In this document: one piece after another, positions 42,088-51,588 of the stretch
Layout of the letters: every line of letters begins with the position of its first letter
Position numbering within the stretch: the first letter of the stretch is position 1
Source: Flavobacteriales bacterium
GTDB lineage: Bacteria > Bacteroidota > Bacteroidia > Flavobacteriales_F > PHOS-HE28
Length of the DNA stretch: 64,000 bases
Direction of reading: 5' to 3'
Assembly: GCA_016716605.1 (NCBI GenBank)
Contig: JADJWA010000001.1
Location: 2,773,001 to 2,837,000 of the forward strand
The notes under the pieces: model-generated
What the model was told of the DNA's origin: nothing
The model's database searches: none
The model's input: the letters and a program-made list of their open reading frames with translations, nothing else
Translations under genes and position numbers: made by a program

Positions 42088-43278
42088 TCAATGGTGGTGC
42101 TCGCCACTTCCCTTGGTCAATTCACTGAGGAGGTAGTAGGCCCCTGAGACCACCACTTTGGCATCGGTAGCAAGCTGCTCGAAGGGCGTTACAGCGGTAT
42201 ATCCCTGATCACTTACACCAATGCGCACTTGCACTTGCTTGAAAGCGTTTTCCTCATGCTGCACGAAGATGAAGTGGTCGTCGCCGTTGCTCACGATGGC
42301 ATCGTTCGGCACAGCCAGCGCACTGTCACTTTTCACCTGAATACGCGCGTCAATGAACATGCCTGGCAACAAATGATCGTCGATGTCCTTCATGCGTGCA
42401 TGAGCGACCACGGCCTGCTGTCCTTCCTCGAAGGATCGGTTCACCCCGTATATCTCCGCTTCATGCGATGAATGTGCGTCGTTGGCGATGGTGAAGCTCA
42501 CCTTCTGGCCTTCGCGTACCTGTGCCAAGTCTTGCTCGAATACGGTGAGGTCGATGTGTAATGCACGGTTGTCGGTAATATCGAAGAGCGGTTTGTTCGG
42601 CTCGGCATACTGGCCAGTGGTGATGGCGATGGTATGCAAACTGCCAGGTATCGGAGCCCGTACCGCGAATGAACTGCGGATGGCACCTGCCGTGAAGCCC
42701 TCTGGATCTACACCAAAGAGTTTCAGTTTCTCGGCCATGGCCATTTGACGTGCCTCTGCACTGAGCAGGTCGCTCTGGGCCTGTTGCAAGGTGCGCTCGG
42801 CGTTGATGTTATCCGTTCGTAGATCGCGTTGACGGTTGAAGTCGGCCCGCTTCACCACCAACTGGGCGGCGCTCTCCAGATAGTCCTGTTGCAGTTGGAG
42901 GAATTCCGTACTGGCTAGTTCTGCGAGCACTTGTCCTTTCTGCACTGTCTGTCCTTCGGTGACGAGGATGCGCGTGATGGTCCCGCCCATGAGGGTACCC
43001 ACTTGGGCTTGGTCCTGCGGTGGCAGCATGAGGCGACCGTTCACCTTCAGCGTGCCGCTCAATGTCTTGCGCTCCAATCCTGCGGTTTCCAGCCCGATGG
43101 CCTCGATCTGTGTAGGCGTCAATTCGACCTCGGCTCCTTCATGCTCTTCGTCATGATGTTGGCCTTCTTCTCCCACTTCTGGCGTGTTCCCCGAATCGCC
43201 ACACGCGGACAGGAACAGGATGAGCAATGCCACGAGGGGAAGCCGTGACATGATGCGATGGATGAACATGTTGTTCAT
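42088..43278 (-). CDS. RND efflux periplasmic adaptor (CzcB/CusB-like)
   Basis: 396 aa. Lipoprotein signal (LILFLSAC), then an acidic His-rich stretch (EEGQHHDEEHEGAEVE), a barrel-sandwich half (GGTITRILVTEGQTVQKGQVLAEL in parts), a helical hairpin (about residues 135-190) and C-terminal barrel domains, ending GEHHH. It bridges the inner-membrane pump and the outer-membrane channel. It is 19 bases after the CzcA-CzcC fusion gene. Metal specificity is not readable; the His-rich ends suit zinc, cobalt or copper. Confidence 0.92.
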   Translation of the reverse strand: MNNMFIHRIMSRLPLVALLILFLSACGDSGNTPEVGEEGQHHDEEHEGAEVELTPTQIEAIGLETAGLERKTLSGTLKVNGRLMLPPQDQAQVGTLMGGTITRILVTEGQTVQKGQVLAELASTEFLQLQQDYLESAAQLVVKRADFNRQRDLRTDNINAERTLQQAQSDLLSAEARQMAMAEKLKLFGVDPEGFTAGAIRSSFAVRAPIPGSLHTIAITTGQYAEPNKPLFDITDNRALHIDLTVFEQDLAQVREGQKVSFTIANDAHSSHEAEIYGVNRSFEEGQQAVVAHARMKDIDDHLLPGMFIDARIQVKSDSALAVPNDAIVSNGDDHFIFVQHEENAFKQVQVRIGVSDQGYTAVTPFEQLATDAKVVVSGAYYLLSELTKGSGEHHH

Positions 43279-43297
43279 GATGGTTCGTTTGAAGGGC

Positions 43298-46200
43298 TTA
43301 GCGCCCCGTGAGGTAGTTGAGTTGAAGAATGGAAGAGTTCAAGGCGAGCAGTGCATCGCTTTGGCCTACGTAGAGGCGATATGCTTGGTCAACGGTCTGC
43401 ACGTACTCGAAGTAGCCGATAGCTCCGCTCTGGTAGAGTTTGGTGGCGTTGTTCAGGAGCGCATCGGCCAGCGCGGCCCCCTGATCTCGGTAGTAACTGG
43501 CTTCGCGTTTCCGTTGCATGTATTCCTGCATTTCGGAAGCGACCTGTGCCGTGATGCTGCGATCGGCTGCATCGCGTTGATCGGCGGCAATACGTGTGTC
43601 GATCTCCACCGCACGGGTCGTGTTGCCCCGTCCCGTTTTGAAGAGCGGGAACGAGGCACCGACCATCCAACCCCAGAAAGGCGTGACCAGATCGAGACTT
43701 TGATTGAACGCCCCGAAGCGCAGGGCGGGTGCCCATGAGTTGCGCTGCAATTTCAGTTCAGCTTCGCTGAGCTTGACCTCTTCGTTGAGGGCGCTCAATT
43801 CGGGATTTGCACTGATGAGCGCCGTATCCAAAATGGGTTCAGGAAGTGCAATGAGTGCGCCCACGCTTGGGTCCGTCGCTGCACCGATCCATGCTTGCAA
43901 CAGTGCCTTTGCCGCGTATACGTTCGCATCTGCCCGTGATCGATCGAGCTTCACCTGTTGCCAGCGAGCTTGTGCGCTCAATCCCTCAACGGGCGGACTT
44001 TCGCCCACTTGCACATTGCGTTCTGCATACCGTGAGAGGTCGCTGTAAATGCTGTCCAACTTGGCATAGGTGGCCGCTTGTTGCTCGGCCGCTTGCAGCC
44101 CTACGTAGGCCAACGAAACCTCTCTGCGGACCTGAGCCTCGGTAAGCGCGGCGCGACTTTGGGCAAGTGCGATCCGCTGGCGAAGGGTGGCCGATCGCTG
44201 AGCGATCACATTGGGCGATGCGATGCCCGTGCTCACTTGCAGGTTATAGTCGTCCACGCTGGTGTTGATCTGACCACGCTGATATTGCACATCCAGCGGT
44301 TCCAGCATGAAGGCATTGCCCTTCAATGCCTGCTCGCGTTCCACCACGCCATACGCAGCATTAACGAGAGGATGTTCCTGCAAGGCCAGCGATACGGCTT
44401 GCTCCAAGGTGAGTGAAGGCGTCTGGGCCTTCGCTTCACCGCCAACGGAGATCAATGCGAGAAAGGCAACAACGGCACCTAATTGGGGAGGACGGATCTT
44501 CTTCTTCCGCCCTGAGCCGTAGCGTTTGTAGAGCACGGGTAGCACGAAGAGCGTAAGCAGCGTGCATGTTATGAGCCCGCCGATGACCACGGTGGCCAAT
44601 GGTCGCTGTACTTCACTGCCAATAGACGTATTGAACGCCATGGGCAGGAACCCGAGGGATGCCACTGCTGCCGTAGCCAGCACGGGACGCAAGCGCTCCT
44701 TCACGCCTCGAAGTATGCGGTGCGTGATGTCCGTATCGCCTTCCTCTTCTTCGCGGTTGAAATAGCTGATCAGGACAATGCCATTGAGCACCGCCACACC
44801 GAATAATGCGATGAAGCCAATGCCAGCGCTGATGCTGAAGGACATACCGCGGATCCAGAGTGCCAGCACACCTCCAACGGCCGCTAAGGGTACAGCACTG
44901 AAGATGATGAGCGCCTCCCTGATGGATCCAAAAGCGAGGAACAGCAGAAGCAGGATCAACAGAAGTGCCACAGGCAGGGCCACCCCAAGACGGGCCTTCG
45001 CTTCCTGCAAGTTTTTGAATGTGCCGCCGTATTCGATGTAATAGCCGCTGGGCAAGTCCAGCTTGTCGTTCAGGGTTTGGGATATGTCCATTGCCACACT
45101 CTGGATATCACGCCCGCGAACGTTCGCTTCCACCACGATCCTGCGTTCGCCGTTATCGCGACTCACCTGTGCGGGTGCGCTCAGGAACTCCACTTTGGCC
45201 ACATCGCTGATCGGTACCTGTGATCCGTTCGGCAAAGGGATTCGGATGTCCTTCACCTTGTCAGCATCCGCGTCACGGTAGTTGGCCAAGCGCACAACGA
45301 GGTCGAACCTGCGCTCTCCTTCATACACAATGCCCGCTTTGCCACCCGCTAGCGCGGTGTTCAGGATGCGGTTCAGTTCTTCCACGGTCACACCGTATTG
45401 GGCGAGACGTGTACGATCGGGCCGTACCACCAATTGGGGCATGCCCGTGATCTGTTCCACCTTCACGTCCTGTGCGCCATCCACGGTACTCACAAGCGCC
45501 GCTACTTCATTTCCCTTCTTGAATAGCAGGTCGAGGTCGTCCCCGTAGATCTTGATTGCGAGGTCGCTCTTCACGCCAGCGATGAGTTCATTGAAACGCA
45601 TCTGGATGGGTTGCTCGAAGCTGAGGTTGACCCCAGGTATCGCGCTCATCTTCTCTTCCATCTTCTCTGCGAGATCCTCTTTGTTGTGCGCAGTAGTCCA
45701 TTCATCATGATCCTTCAATACCACTATCAGGTCGGCGCTTTCAATAGGCATGGGATCGGTCGGAATTTCACTTGATCCAACTTTGCTGACCACCTCGACC
45801 ACTTCTGGGAATTCCTTGACGAGGATGCTCTCCAACTGCTGGCCTACGCGCATGGTGTGCTGAAGGCTGCTCCCTTGGCGGATGGTATAGTTGATGGCGA
45901 AGTCACCTTCGTCCAGTTCGGGGATGAACTCACCACCAAGAGAGTTGAAGACCATGAACGCACCAACGAGCAGAGCGATAGAGGCGGCAATGACCACGCC
46001 AGTGCGCTTCAGGGCTTGCTTCAGCAGAGGTTCGACCATGCGGTGCAACCGAGAGACCAGTCGATCGCTGAATGTCTCATGAGCTTTTACCTTCCTATCG
46101 AGGAAGAGCGAACTCATGAGTGGTACGTATGTGAGACTGAGCAGGAGTGCGCCGATGATCGCGAAGCTCACCGTGAGCGCCATGGGCTTGAACATCTTCC

Positions 46201-47608
46201 CTTCAATGCCCGTGAGCGCGAAAATGGGCACGTATACTATGAGAATGATCACCTGACCGAAGACAGCGCTGCGCATGATACGCGAACTTGTTCCGATCAC
46301 CTCCTTGTCCATTTCGTTGCGCGATAGTGTCTTGTTGGCATAGCTCGCATGCAGAAGGAAGAGCGTGCTTTCAACTACGATCACTGCTCCGTCCACGATC
46401 AGGCCGAAGTCCAAAGCGCCCATGCTCATGAGGTTGGCGCTAACCCCGAATAGGCTCATGAGGCTGATGGCGAAGAGCATGGACAACGGGATCACCGATG
46501 CCACGATCAATCCCGCTCTAATTTGGCCTAGCATCAGGACTAGGATCCCGATCACGATCGCGGCTCCGATCAACAGGTTCTCCTCGACAGTCCCGATGGT
46601 ACGTGAGATAAGTCTGGATCGATCAACGAAGACGTCCACGCGCACGCCTTCGGGCAGGCTTTGCTGGATCTGCTCTATGCGCTCCTTCACTCTACCGATC
46701 ACTTCCATGGCGTTCTCGCCCTTGGTCATGAGCACGACGCCGCCAACGGTTTCACCCTCGCCATTGCGTGTGAGCACACCAAATCGCGGGGCATAACCGA
46801 ACTGGACCTTTGCCACGTCGCGAATACGGACGGGCACACCACGGCTGCTACGTATGCTGAGGTCGGCGATCTGGTCCAACGAGGTCAACAGACCTTCGGA
46901 TCGGATGTAGTAAAGGCCTGCGCCTTTCTCGATATAACTGCCACCCGTATTGGCATTGTTCGCTGATAGAGCATCGTACACATCCAGCAACGTGAGGTCC
47001 ATGCTGGCCAAACGCACTGGATCAACGGCTATCTCGTACTGTTTCAGTTTGCCACCGAAGCTGCTCACGTCCACCACACCCTGTACGCCCAGCAATTGTC
47101 GCCGAACGATCCAGTCTTGGATGGTGCGCAACTCCATGATGTCATATTGATCCCGATGAGTGCTGTCGATGGCAAGCGTGTACTGGAAGATCTCGCCAAG
47201 ACCCGTAGTAGGAGGGAGCATACTCGGCCTGCCGTATTCTAGAGGGATGTCCTCCTCTGCCAGTTTTAGCCGTTCGGCAACCCATTGACGGGTGAGAGGA
47301 ACAGGCATGTCGTCCTCGAAAACGATCGTAATCACGGACAGCCCGCTTCGACTGATGCTTCGGAGTTCGACCAATCCTTGCAGGTTCTTGAATTGAAGTT
47401 CCAGTGGATAGGTGATGAACTTCTCCACCTCCTGCGTGGCGAGATTCGGTGCGGTGGTGATCACCTGCACTTGGTTGTTCGTCACGTCGGGTAATGCGTC
47501 GATGGGTAGGTGGGCGGCGCTGTAGACGCCCCAACCGACCATCGCGAGCAGGAGAAGCCCCGTGATCAGCTTGTTGGTCACGGAGAAGTGAATGATGCGA
47601 TCAAGCAT
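43298..47608 (-). CDS. CzcA/CusA-family RND pump fused to a CzcC-like outer-membrane channel
   Basis: 1436 aa from the ATG at 47608 (MLDRIIHFSV, the family start). Residues ~1-1030 form the heavy-metal RND pump: twelve spans, MSMGALDFGLIVDGAVIVVE in parts in span 4, and FIALFGVAVLNGIVLIS in parts. After a basic linker (GRKKKIRPP) and a hydrophobic signal-like segment, the last ~380 residues are an outer-membrane efflux protein: LTLEQAVSLALQEHP, helical repeats and LLALNSSILQLNYLTG at the end. Fusion of pump and channel is known in Bacteroidota. It needs the adaptor encoded next. Confidence 0.93.
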   Translation of the reverse strand: MLDRIIHFSVTNKLITGLLLLAMVGWGVYSAAHLPIDALPDVTNNQVQVITTAPNLATQEVEKFITYPLELQFKNLQGLVELRSISRSGLSVITIVFEDDMPVPLTRQWVAERLKLAEEDIPLEYGRPSMLPPTTGLGEIFQYTLAIDSTHRDQYDIMELRTIQDWIVRRQLLGVQGVVDVSSFGGKLKQYEIAVDPVRLASMDLTLLDVYDALSANNANTGGSYIEKGAGLYYIRSEGLLTSLDQIADLSIRSSRGVPVRIRDVAKVQFGYAPRFGVLTRNGEGETVGGVVLMTKGENAMEVIGRVKERIEQIQQSLPEGVRVDVFVDRSRLISRTIGTVEENLLIGAAIVIGILVLMLGQIRAGLIVASVIPLSMLFAISLMSLFGVSANLMSMGALDFGLIVDGAVIVVESTLFLLHASYANKTLSRNEMDKEVIGTSSRIMRSAVFGQVIILIVYVPIFALTGIEGKMFKPMALTVSFAIIGALLLSLTYVPLMSSLFLDRKVKAHETFSDRLVSRLHRMVEPLLKQALKRTGVVIAASIALLVGAFMVFNSLGGEFIPELDEGDFAINYTIRQGSSLQHTMRVGQQLESILVKEFPEVVEVVSKVGSSEIPTDPMPIESADLIVVLKDHDEWTTAHNKEDLAEKMEEKMSAIPGVNLSFEQPIQMRFNELIAGVKSDLAIKIYGDDLDLLFKKGNEVAALVSTVDGAQDVKVEQITGMPQLVVRPDRTRLAQYGVTVEELNRILNTALAGGKAGIVYEGERRFDLVVRLANYRDADADKVKDIRIPLPNGSQVPISDVAKVEFLSAPAQVSRDNGERRIVVEANVRGRDIQSVAMDISQTLNDKLDLPSGYYIEYGGTFKNLQEAKARLGVALPVALLLILLLLFLAFGSIREALIIFSAVPLAAVGGVLALWIRGMSFSISAGIGFIALFGVAVLNGIVLISYFNREEEEGDTDITHRILRGVKERLRPVLATAAVASLGFLPMAFNTSIGSEVQRPLATVVIGGLITCTLLTLFVLPVLYKRYGSGRKKKIRPPQLGAVVAFLALISVGGEAKAQTPSLTLEQAVSLALQEHPLVNAAYGVVEREQALKGNAFMLEPLDVQYQRGQINTSVDDYNLQVSTGIASPNVIAQRSATLRQRIALAQSRAALTEAQVRREVSLAYVGLQAAEQQAATYAKLDSIYSDLSRYAERNVQVGESPPVEGLSAQARWQQVKLDRSRADANVYAAKALLQAWIGAATDPSVGALIALPEPILDTALISANPELSALNEEVKLSEAELKLQRNSWAPALRFGAFNQSLDLVTPFWGWMVGASFPLFKTGRGNTTRAVEIDTRIAADQRDAADRSITAQVASEMQEYMQRKREASYYRDQGAALADALLNNATKLYQSGAIGYFEYVQTVDQAYRLYVGQSDALLALNSSILQLNYLTGR

Positions 47609-47713
47609 GCGGAATGCGTGAATGGGAATGAGAACCTGAGAGAAAAGGACAACGCGCGGAACGCACGTCTGCATGGCCACAATAGGCCACGCGAAAGGGC
47701 CGAGGCCCTTAAC

Positions 47714-48010
47714 TCAAGCTTGGGGAGGTTGCCACACGGGAATGCGCGGCATTGAAAGCACGAATGCAGTGCCGTCATTATAGGCCAGTGAGCCTACTGG
47801 TGGCACGCGAGGCGAATGATCGATCACGACCAAAGTGACGCCTGCGCAACATGTGCATGTGCAGAACGGGCTGCACAAGTCCATGTGCTCATGCTGGTCC
47901 CCCTCGGTTTGAACTGCGCACGTCTCGTGGTTTGCTACCTGAGCGTCAGTGCAAGGTTGAACGCTGAGGGCGAATACATAGAGGGCAAGGATGATGCAGA
48001 ACCAGCGCAT
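47714..48010 (-). CDS. DUF6660 small exported Cys/His protein
   Basis: 98 aa from the ATG at 48010. Signal peptide (CIILALYVFALSVQPC), then HEHMDLCSPFCTCTCCAG, a dense Cys cluster, and a C-terminal PRIPVWQPPQ. This is the DUF6660 pattern, small proteins usually encoded just before CzcA-type pumps. The Cys cluster suggests metal binding in the envelope, perhaps sensing or delivery. It begins the efflux operon, 105 bases before the pump gene. Confidence 0.78.
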   Translation of the reverse strand: MRWFCIILALYVFALSVQPCTDAQVANHETCAVQTEGDQHEHMDLCSPFCTCTCCAGVTLVVIDHSPRVPPVGSLAYNDGTAFVLSMPRIPVWQPPQA

Positions 48011-48031
48011 GGGTGGCAAAGCTATGCAACG

Positions 48032-48463
48032 TCAGTTCAGCAGGAAACGTTCGTTATTCCTTCGTAGATGGCGCTCGAAAAGACTGCTGATCCAGAAGTA
48101 GTGCGCGGTCACGGCGTGCAACCGTTGAGCATCCACCACTCCTTCAATGGCCACCTCATATGTGGCCAAGGGAGTGCGCAACTGACCATTATGCTGAGAA
48201 AGGTGCGCGAATAGGTCGATCAGGACCGCCTCGCCGAACATGGCTCCTTCGGCGGTGACAAGGATGCACTTGTCCCTTCTATTGTGAGCAAAGAGGTAGT
48301 TGTAGGTCAGTGCTGACATCCTGAGTGCGACCTCGGCTGGATAGTAGCGCGTCAATAGCATGCGAATGCCGCGTCGCAGGTCTTGGATATGCCCGCCACG
48401 CTTCGATGCGAAGACTAGTGACACATTTGAAGGCCGAGGTCGGAAGGGGTCATGTAGGTCCAT
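48032..48463 (-). CDS. Hypothetical protein of the integration module
   Basis: 143 aa, no signal peptide. Basic N-terminal half (ASKRGGHIQDLRRGIRMLL) and a mixed C-terminal half ending in a basic helix (RHLRRNNERF). No family recognised. It lies 54 bases after the HUH-like gene and 21 bases before the DUF6660 gene on the same strand. Confidence 0.55.
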   Translation of the reverse strand: MDLHDPFRPRPSNVSLVFASKRGGHIQDLRRGIRMLLTRYYPAEVALRMSALTYNYLFAHNRRDKCILVTAEGAMFGEAVLIDLFAHLSQHNGQLRTPLATYEVAIEGVVDAQRLHAVTAHYFWISSLFERHLRRNNERFLLN

Positions 48464-48517
48464 GCAAAGGGTCGGGAGGGAATTGGAAGCCCCCCCATAT
48501 ATGGGCGAATCGCAGCC

Positions 48518-49000
48518 TCACCACAAGCGATGGACACCAGCAGCATGCTCTGGTTCTTTTTGAAGGGGCGCACCCGCCGTCTGCCCCTTATGGGCAACGG
48601 GCGGGGCACCCCCTCCTGTTTGATATTCTTCCTTCATCAGGTAGCATCTGGCGTTCACATCCTTGCCGAGGTAGAAGCACAGGCCCTCTGCACCCCAGAC
48701 AGGAGTGATCTTGACATTCAATCCCTTTTCTCGCAGTTCGTCCGCAATACGCTCGACCTCCTTCTTCTCTTTCGCCATGAGCCAATGCACATGCGCCCGA
48801 TCTATCACTGCGCTACCTCTTTGTTGCATTCTTTCTACTACGATCACGCCGTCGTGTGGGATGGTGGCTGCCATTTTCACAACATCCTGGCATAGCTGTT
48901 CTGCACCTTCATCGGTACATGGATTCGCTGTTATCATGTAGCCTCCGTTCACGAGGAGGCCACCTAGATCTCTTACTGTACTGCGGTCAATCTGTTTCAT
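48518..49000 (-). CDS. Possible HUH-endonuclease-like small protein
   Basis: 160 aa. The segment DRAHVHWLMAKEK puts His-hydrophobic-His between hydrophobic residues, as in HUH replication/mobilisation nucleases. About 45 residues later LCFYLGKDVNARCYLMK gives Tyr and Lys residues in the place of a third HUH motif. The short length and weak match mean this is a suggestion only. The location between cargo and integrase would suit a mobilisation or replication protein of the island. The C-terminus is low-complexity. Confidence 0.45.
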   Translation of the reverse strand: MKQIDRSTVRDLGGLLVNGGYMITANPCTDEGAEQLCQDVVKMAATIPHDGVIVVERMQQRGSAVIDRAHVHWLMAKEKKEVERIADELREKGLNVKITPVWGAEGLCFYLGKDVNARCYLMKEEYQTGGGAPPVAHKGQTAGAPLQKEPEHAAGVHRLW

Positions 49001-49202
49001 GCTACTTGCTTTTGGGTTAGTTGGACATACGAAGACTTCTGGAGGCTTGGCCTCATCAACTTTGTGGGGAGTGTCCCACTACGACAACGGCGATCTCGAA
49101 CAGGGTGGAAGTGCAAATGCGTGGGCGACTTCGCAGGGAAATCGAGGGCATTCCAACCCTTGCAATAGGGCGGCAGGGCGGCATGCGCTGGTACGATCGG
49201 AA

Positions 49203-49670
49203 TCACTCAGGCGGTCGCTTCGGAGGCGATTCCGTAGTTCTCTCGCTCTTTGACTTTTCGCGCTCCCGTTCTTTCCTTCTGCGGTACATCGCCACGGCTG
49301 TACGCACAGTTCCCGATGGCAGCATCAGGAATTCATCCAACGCGGCCTTGCTGAAGCGGTAATGCTCACCCTTCAGGGCATCGGGATTTACAGGCTTGAC
49401 GAGGCGGGCACCAACGTAGTCGCGAAATGTCCGTTCGCTCACCGCTATGTAGCTCCACGCCTCACAGCTAGAGTGGAGCTTACCGTACTTCGGTGTTGGT
49501 GTTTCGACCTTTTTATGGAGGTCTGCGACTTGTTGGCGAAGTGCGGATATTTCCTGCACTTCCATGGCGTCGCGTGCCATGTCAAGAGCAAGGGCATGTA
49601 TGCGCTTTGCTCGTGTGGGGGGTAACTTGCTTAAAGCAGTTGATAGCTCATCTATGTCCCATGCTGACAT
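49203..49670 (-). CDS. Small DNA-binding protein, candidate excisionase
   Basis: 155 aa. N-terminal helices with a coiled coil (ISALRQQVADLHKKVE), then a winged-helix-like core (WSYIAVSERTFRDYVGARLVKP in parts, EHYRFSKAALDEFLM) as in MerR/excisionase folds that read a site and place a helix in DNA. A basic tail (RRRKEREREKSK) follows. Small proteins of this kind beside tyrosine recombinases usually direct excision. It is 206 bases downstream of the integrase on the same strand. The 49001-49202 gap shows nothing else. Confidence 0.6.
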   Translation of the reverse strand: MSAWDIDELSTALSKLPPTRAKRIHALALDMARDAMEVQEISALRQQVADLHKKVETPTPKYGKLHSSCEAWSYIAVSERTFRDYVGARLVKPVNPDALKGEHYRFSKAALDEFLMLPSGTVRTAVAMYRRRKEREREKSKSERTTESPPKRPPE

Positions 49671-49876
49671 CCATTAGGCCCGATCACTTGTATGTGCCCT
49701 TGTCCTAGAAGCGCCAACTAGGTTCCCCTCTTCTTCGGCGCTCAACGCAAAACTAAGTGCATGAAGTTGGTCGTGCCAACTCGATTATTCCACAGGACAT
49801 GTCGAAATGTTGAGAAAAACCCAAGGTCTAAGTACCGATCGTTCACGCTTTTCTATGTACGCGCGGGAACAACATG

Positions 49877-51394
49877 TCACGCCCTTCTGCGCTCTGGTTC
49901 ACGAAAGCGCACGTTGATTAAGTCGATGCCAGGAAACACTTCATCCGCCATGGCCATCGCTTGGATGACCAGCAGTTCCGCCTTCTTTTCCAAGGGGCGA
50001 TTCAAATACGCGCGATCAGCGGACTTGTCGGGTAGTTTATGACCCATCATCTGGCACACAAGGTCGCGGGCAATACCCATGTCCTCCTCAGCCCATTGCT
50101 TGGTCGTGCGCCTGAAATCATGACTGGATAAAACCGAGTGTAGAGGCAGGGAGTTTTGTTCTTTTTTGCTCTTTTTCCCACGGACCTTTACCTCGATTTG
50201 GTCGTACAGCCTGTTGAAACCCATGGCCAGAGCAACCTCCTTGATGTGGCGGTTGTGCGTCTGGTCGTCGGGAGGCATTACAGGCCGCACGCCTTTCAGA
50301 ACGTCCAGCGCTGGGGTGAACAACGGGATGACCATCTCGTTCATCGGGGGCTTTGTGCGGACCATTCGGATGGCTGTAAAATCGAAGGTCTTGCCTTTGA
50401 ACCATTGAATGTCTTTTGTGAGCACCTGCCGCAAGTCCGTTATGTCCACCCCCGTGAAACCCTGAAGAACCATCAACTGGCGGCAGTTCTCCAAGTGTGG
50501 CTTGTCCAGCTTCGTCAGGACTAGATGGGAAAGCTCTTCAGCGGTCAAGTAGGGCTTGACCGTGTGCTCCCGACTGGCCGATACGAACGAAGTTGTGTCT
50601 ATGGACTTGATCCGTTTGTTTTCGATGGCATGGTTCAGAGTCGTCTTTATCTGCTGCTGGTACTTCTCCAACGTGTTGACCGAGTACCGAGATGGCTGTT
50701 CGTCCACGGCCCATTTCCACGCGTCGGTACTTTTCATGTCCTTGGGGTCGGCGTAGGGGAGATATTCAGTGGATCGGGCTATGAGGTTGCTAAAATCGGT
50801 CCAGTCCAAAGGGGTGAAATTTCCGAGCATGACCTCTCCTTCGCCCTTGATCCAGCCGAACAGCGGGTGGGTCTTATCCTTGGCCATGGATCGGATGACT
50901 GGCAACATGTCCAAGAGCGCTGCGGTGGTTGAGTACTTCTGTCTCGTCCGAATGTTGTTGCAGAAGTTTGGATCAGCGATGATCTCACGGATGTAGTCCG
51001 CCAGTGGGATGGGGGTGATCTGCTCAGTATCGACCTTCAGGCGGGCGAGTATCTGGTCGGGGTGTGGCTTTCCCCCCAGTTCCTTGCTGAGGGCCTTGAA
51101 TGTATTCCAGACCTCCGCCCTCAGTTCAGCAACACCTTCCGTAATCTGGACCAGTTGGTCCTTCTTTTTCTTCATGAAGGAGCCGCTGAATGCCTGCTCC
51201 GTCATGTCCCACTCGCTTGCATCCACGGCATGTCCCGTTGTCACCCTTAGGGTGAGGTATTGGGGGGACCTTCCAACCTCCATTGCACGAAAGCCATAGT
51301 TGAATGCTAGCAGGAGGTGGATCCGCCCCTGAACGTATCGCCCAACCAACCTGATGGAGGCGGGGCCGTAGGTCTTCTTGTATGTCTTGCCCAT
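49877..51394 (-). CDS. int: Tyrosine recombinase (integrase) of the island
   Basis: 505 aa from the ATG at 51394 (MGKTYKKTYG). N-terminal arm-binding region, a SAM-like core-binding domain (YQQQIKTTLNHAIENK), and a catalytic domain with SSHDFRRTT (His, Arg), MMGHK (His) and the nucleophile Tyr in DRAYLNR (about residue 463). The first catalytic Arg, expected in TGLR, is replaced: the sequence reads QGFTGVDITDL. CTnDOT IntDOT also lacks this Arg. The gene lies 195 bases inside the right att repeat and should catalyse integration at tRNA-Met. Confidence 0.9.
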   Translation of the reverse strand: MGKTYKKTYGPASIRLVGRYVQGRIHLLLAFNYGFRAMEVGRSPQYLTLRVTTGHAVDASEWDMTEQAFSGSFMKKKKDQLVQITEGVAELRAEVWNTFKALSKELGGKPHPDQILARLKVDTEQITPIPLADYIREIIADPNFCNNIRTRQKYSTTAALLDMLPVIRSMAKDKTHPLFGWIKGEGEVMLGNFTPLDWTDFSNLIARSTEYLPYADPKDMKSTDAWKWAVDEQPSRYSVNTLEKYQQQIKTTLNHAIENKRIKSIDTTSFVSASREHTVKPYLTAEELSHLVLTKLDKPHLENCRQLMVLQGFTGVDITDLRQVLTKDIQWFKGKTFDFTAIRMVRTKPPMNEMVIPLFTPALDVLKGVRPVMPPDDQTHNRHIKEVALAMGFNRLYDQIEVKVRGKKSKKEQNSLPLHSVLSSHDFRRTTKQWAEEDMGIARDLVCQMMGHKLPDKSADRAYLNRPLEKKAELLVIQAMAMADEVFPGIDLINVRFREPERRRA

Positions 51395-51553
51395 GGTATA
51401 TGGTGTTAGTTTCACCGCAACGTTCCGATGAGCCCGATGCTGGCCCCAAATCCAACATTGCTCCAAAATCCGCTCAAAGACCCTCTTCCCGAACCCTTCT
51501 GAAGTGCCCGTCCAACTTTGCATTCCCCCAGCACTGGCGAGGCGTTGGTACCC

Positions 51554-51569
51554 ATGCAGACCACTGCAT
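51554..51569. repeat. Inverted repeat near attR
   Basis: ATGCAG and CTGCAT are separated by ACCA, and a further CATGCA follows at 51573. The position 20 bases before the att core and 160 bases before the integrase start suggests a recombinase or excisionase arm site. Arms are short, so this is tentative. Confidence 0.35.
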
Positions 51570-51588
51570 CGCCATGCAAACCGTCGCG

